Assembly (NCBI GenBank): GCA_031394045.1
Contig: JANMWN010000289.1
Coordinates: 1-7,375 of the forward strand
Length of the DNA stretch: 7,375 bases
Origin: JANYIP01 sp031394045
Lineage (GTDB): Bacteria > Actinomycetota > Actinomycetes > Prado026
Direction of reading: 5' to 3'
The number at the start of each line of letters is the position of its first letter. The first letter of the stretch is position 1. Position numbers and translations under genes: made by a program. Positions 6,479-7,375 of the stretch are shown here, piece after piece. Below the pieces are notes generated by a model. That model worked only from the letters and a program-made list of their open reading frames with translations. It had not been told where the DNA came from and did no database searches.

Positions 6479-6484
6479 TACGCT
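6479..6484 (+). promoter_or_regulatory. Candidate -10 box (TACGCT) for the SDR gene
   Basis: TACGCT is followed by exactly 6 nt (CGGGGG) and then the ATG at 6491, the same spacing as menB. The G-run touches the ATG directly, too close to act as a ribosome-binding site, so leaderless translation is the better reading. No -35 match was found. Confidence 0.5.
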
Positions 6485-6490
6485 CGGGGG

Positions 6491-7303
6491 ATGGAGCTCA
6501 CGGGTGCGGTCGTGGTCATCACCGGTGCCGGGCGCGGGATCGGCGCCGGGCTCGCGCGCAGGCTGGCCGGCGAGGGCGTCGAGGCCCTCGTGCTGGTGGA
6601 CCACGACGGCCCGGCGGCCGCCCAGGTGGCCGCCGAGCTGCGGGCCGGCTACCCCAGGCTGCGGGCCACCGAGGTCACCGCCGACGTGGTCGACCCTGCG
6701 CAGGTCGAGGCCTTCGTCGAGCGCACCATCTCCGTGCTCGGGCGGATCGACCTGTTCGTCGCGAACGCCGGCGTACCGGGTGGGGGCGGCCTCGAGGCGC
6801 CGGACGCCGTCTGGCAGCAGGCGTGGGACGTCAACGTGATGGCCCACGTGCACGCGGCCCGGGCCGTGGTGCCGCACATGATCGAGCGTGGCCGCGGTGC
6901 CTTCGTGACGACGGCGAGCGCGGCCGGGCTGCTCACGAACCTGGGCAACGCGCCCTACTCGGTCACCAAGCACGCGGCGGTGGCGTTCGCGGAGTGGCTG
7001 GCGATCACCTACGGCGAGCGCGGGCTGTACGCCGCCTGCATCTGCCCGATGGGGGTCGACACCGACATGCTGCGCTCGGGCCAGGGAACCCTCGAGGGCG
7101 CGAGCGTCTCAGCGCTGCCCGTGCTCACCGTCGAGGAGGCGGCCGAGCTCATCATCGACGGGCTGCGGGCCGGCCGGTTCCTCGTCCTCACCCACCCCGA
7201 CGTCGCGCAGTACGAGCTGTTCCGCGTCGCCGACCGTGACCGCTGGATCGCCGGCATGCAGCGGCAGCAGGCCAAGGTCCTGGCCACCCTCCGCCCGCAC
7301 TGA
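6491..7303 (+). CDS. Classical short-chain dehydrogenase/reductase (SDR), substrate unknown
   Basis: A 270-residue Rossmann-fold oxidoreductase of the classical SDR family. The cofactor-binding motif TGAGRGIG covers residues 11-18. Asp37 at the end of the second strand (LVLVDHDG) favours NAD(H) over NADP(H). NAG at 92-94 stabilises the sheet, and the catalytic tetrad is Asn115, Ser143, Tyr156 and Lys160 (YSVTK). The family length is normal (about 250-280 aa), and no signal peptide or membrane segment is seen. The C-terminal half (residues ~185-235) should form the substrate pocket, but its sequence does not tell me the substrate. The gene is divergent from menF across a 76-bp promoter region, which could mean shared control, but no SDR is a known step of menaquinone synthesis. 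The family call is firm; any specific function would be a guess. Confidence 0.93.
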   Translation: MELTGAVVVITGAGRGIGAGLARRLAGEGVEALVLVDHDGPAAAQVAAELRAGYPRLRATEVTADVVDPAQVEAFVERTISVLGRIDLFVANAGVPGGGGLEAPDAVWQQAWDVNVMAHVHAARAVVPHMIERGRGAFVTTASAAGLLTNLGNAPYSVTKHAAVAFAEWLAITYGERGLYAACICPMGVDTDMLRSGQGTLEGASVSALPVLTVEEAAELIIDGLRAGRFLVLTHPDVAQYELFRVADRDRWIAGMQRQQAKVLATLRPH

Positions 7304-7327
7304 CCTCTGCGGGGGATGAGCGGGCAG

Positions 7328-7375
7328 CTAGCGCGGGGCGAGGGCGCGGACGGCCTCGACCGGGTCGTACCCGGC
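7328..7375 (-). CDS. C-terminal end of an unidentified gene (cut by window edge)
   Basis: Reading the minus strand inward from the right edge gives 15 residues, AGYDPVEAVRALAPR, followed by TAG at 7330-7328. Every sense codon ends in G or C, as in the confirmed genes here, and the stop lies 24 bp from the convergent SDR stop, a common arrangement. The peptide looks like an amphipathic C-terminal helix. It is too short to assign a family. Confidence 0.5.
   Translation of the reverse strand, partial: AGYDPVEAVRALAPR

Noticed and set aside
6415..6522. Extension of menF to the ATG at 6522.
   Set aside because: The added 36 residues would cross the candidate -10 box and overlap the SDR start. 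They are Arg/Ala-rich and not family-like. GTG 6414 fits promoter and homology better.
7304..7327. Possible terminator between the SDR gene and the convergent partial gene.
   Set aside because: Only a 4-bp CTGC/GCAG pairing in a 24-bp gap, with no T-run; too weak to call.
1..7375. Search for CRISPR arrays, tRNA or rRNA genes, insertion sequences, phage or defence genes.
   Set aside because: No spaced repeat array, no transposase or integrase motif, and no RNA gene sequence was recognised on either strand. The intergenic regions are all short (longest 108 bp).

Overview
The window is very GC-rich (clearly above 70 %), with codon third positions almost always G or C. It carries most of the classical o-succinylbenzoate route to menaquinone (vitamin K2). 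GTG starts, promoters of the form TANNNT placed right before start codons, and the gene families point to a high-GC actinomycete (Actinomycetota). A Nocardioides/Propionibacteriales-type host would fit, but I cannot fix the genus from the sequence alone.

Layout: (1) 1-589, minus strand, the N-terminal part of menE (o-succinylbenzoate-CoA ligase), cut by the left edge. (2) 601-1293, minus strand, a complete radC-family JAMM/MPN gene 11 bp upstream of menE. (3) 1294-1401, a divergent promoter region between radC and menB with an 11-bp direct repeat. (4) 1402-5115, plus strand, a tight operon menB-menC-menD (13-bp gap, then an ATGA overlap). (5) 5182-6414, minus strand, the isochorismate synthase gene menF, convergent with menD. 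(6) 6415-6490, a second divergent promoter region with two inverted repeats. (7) 6491-7303, plus strand, an NAD(P)-dependent short-chain dehydrogenase/reductase of unknown substrate. (8) 7328-7375, minus strand, the last 15 codons of an unidentified gene running in from the right.

How the genes work together: MenF isomerises chorismate to isochorismate. MenD adds the succinyl semialdehyde unit from 2-oxoglutarate. MenC dehydrates the later intermediate SHCHC to o-succinylbenzoate, MenE makes its CoA thioester, and MenB closes the ring to 1,4-dihydroxy-2-naphthoyl-CoA. MenH, the DHNA-CoA thioesterase, MenA (prenyltransferase) and MenG/UbiE (methyltransferase) are not in the window. RadC and the SDR have no established part in this pathway.

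All complete genes are intact, with their key catalytic residues visible. I see no mobile element, CRISPR array, tRNA, rRNA or phage gene. There is no sign of a previously undescribed system: this is essentially a housekeeping locus. The points most worth a second look are the promoter geometry (every gene that could head a transcript has a TANNNT box 6-9 nt before its start codon, which suggests leaderless mRNAs), repeats in the two divergent promoter regions, a strict context for the valine codon GTA, and a Gly-type (bicarbonate-type) MenB.
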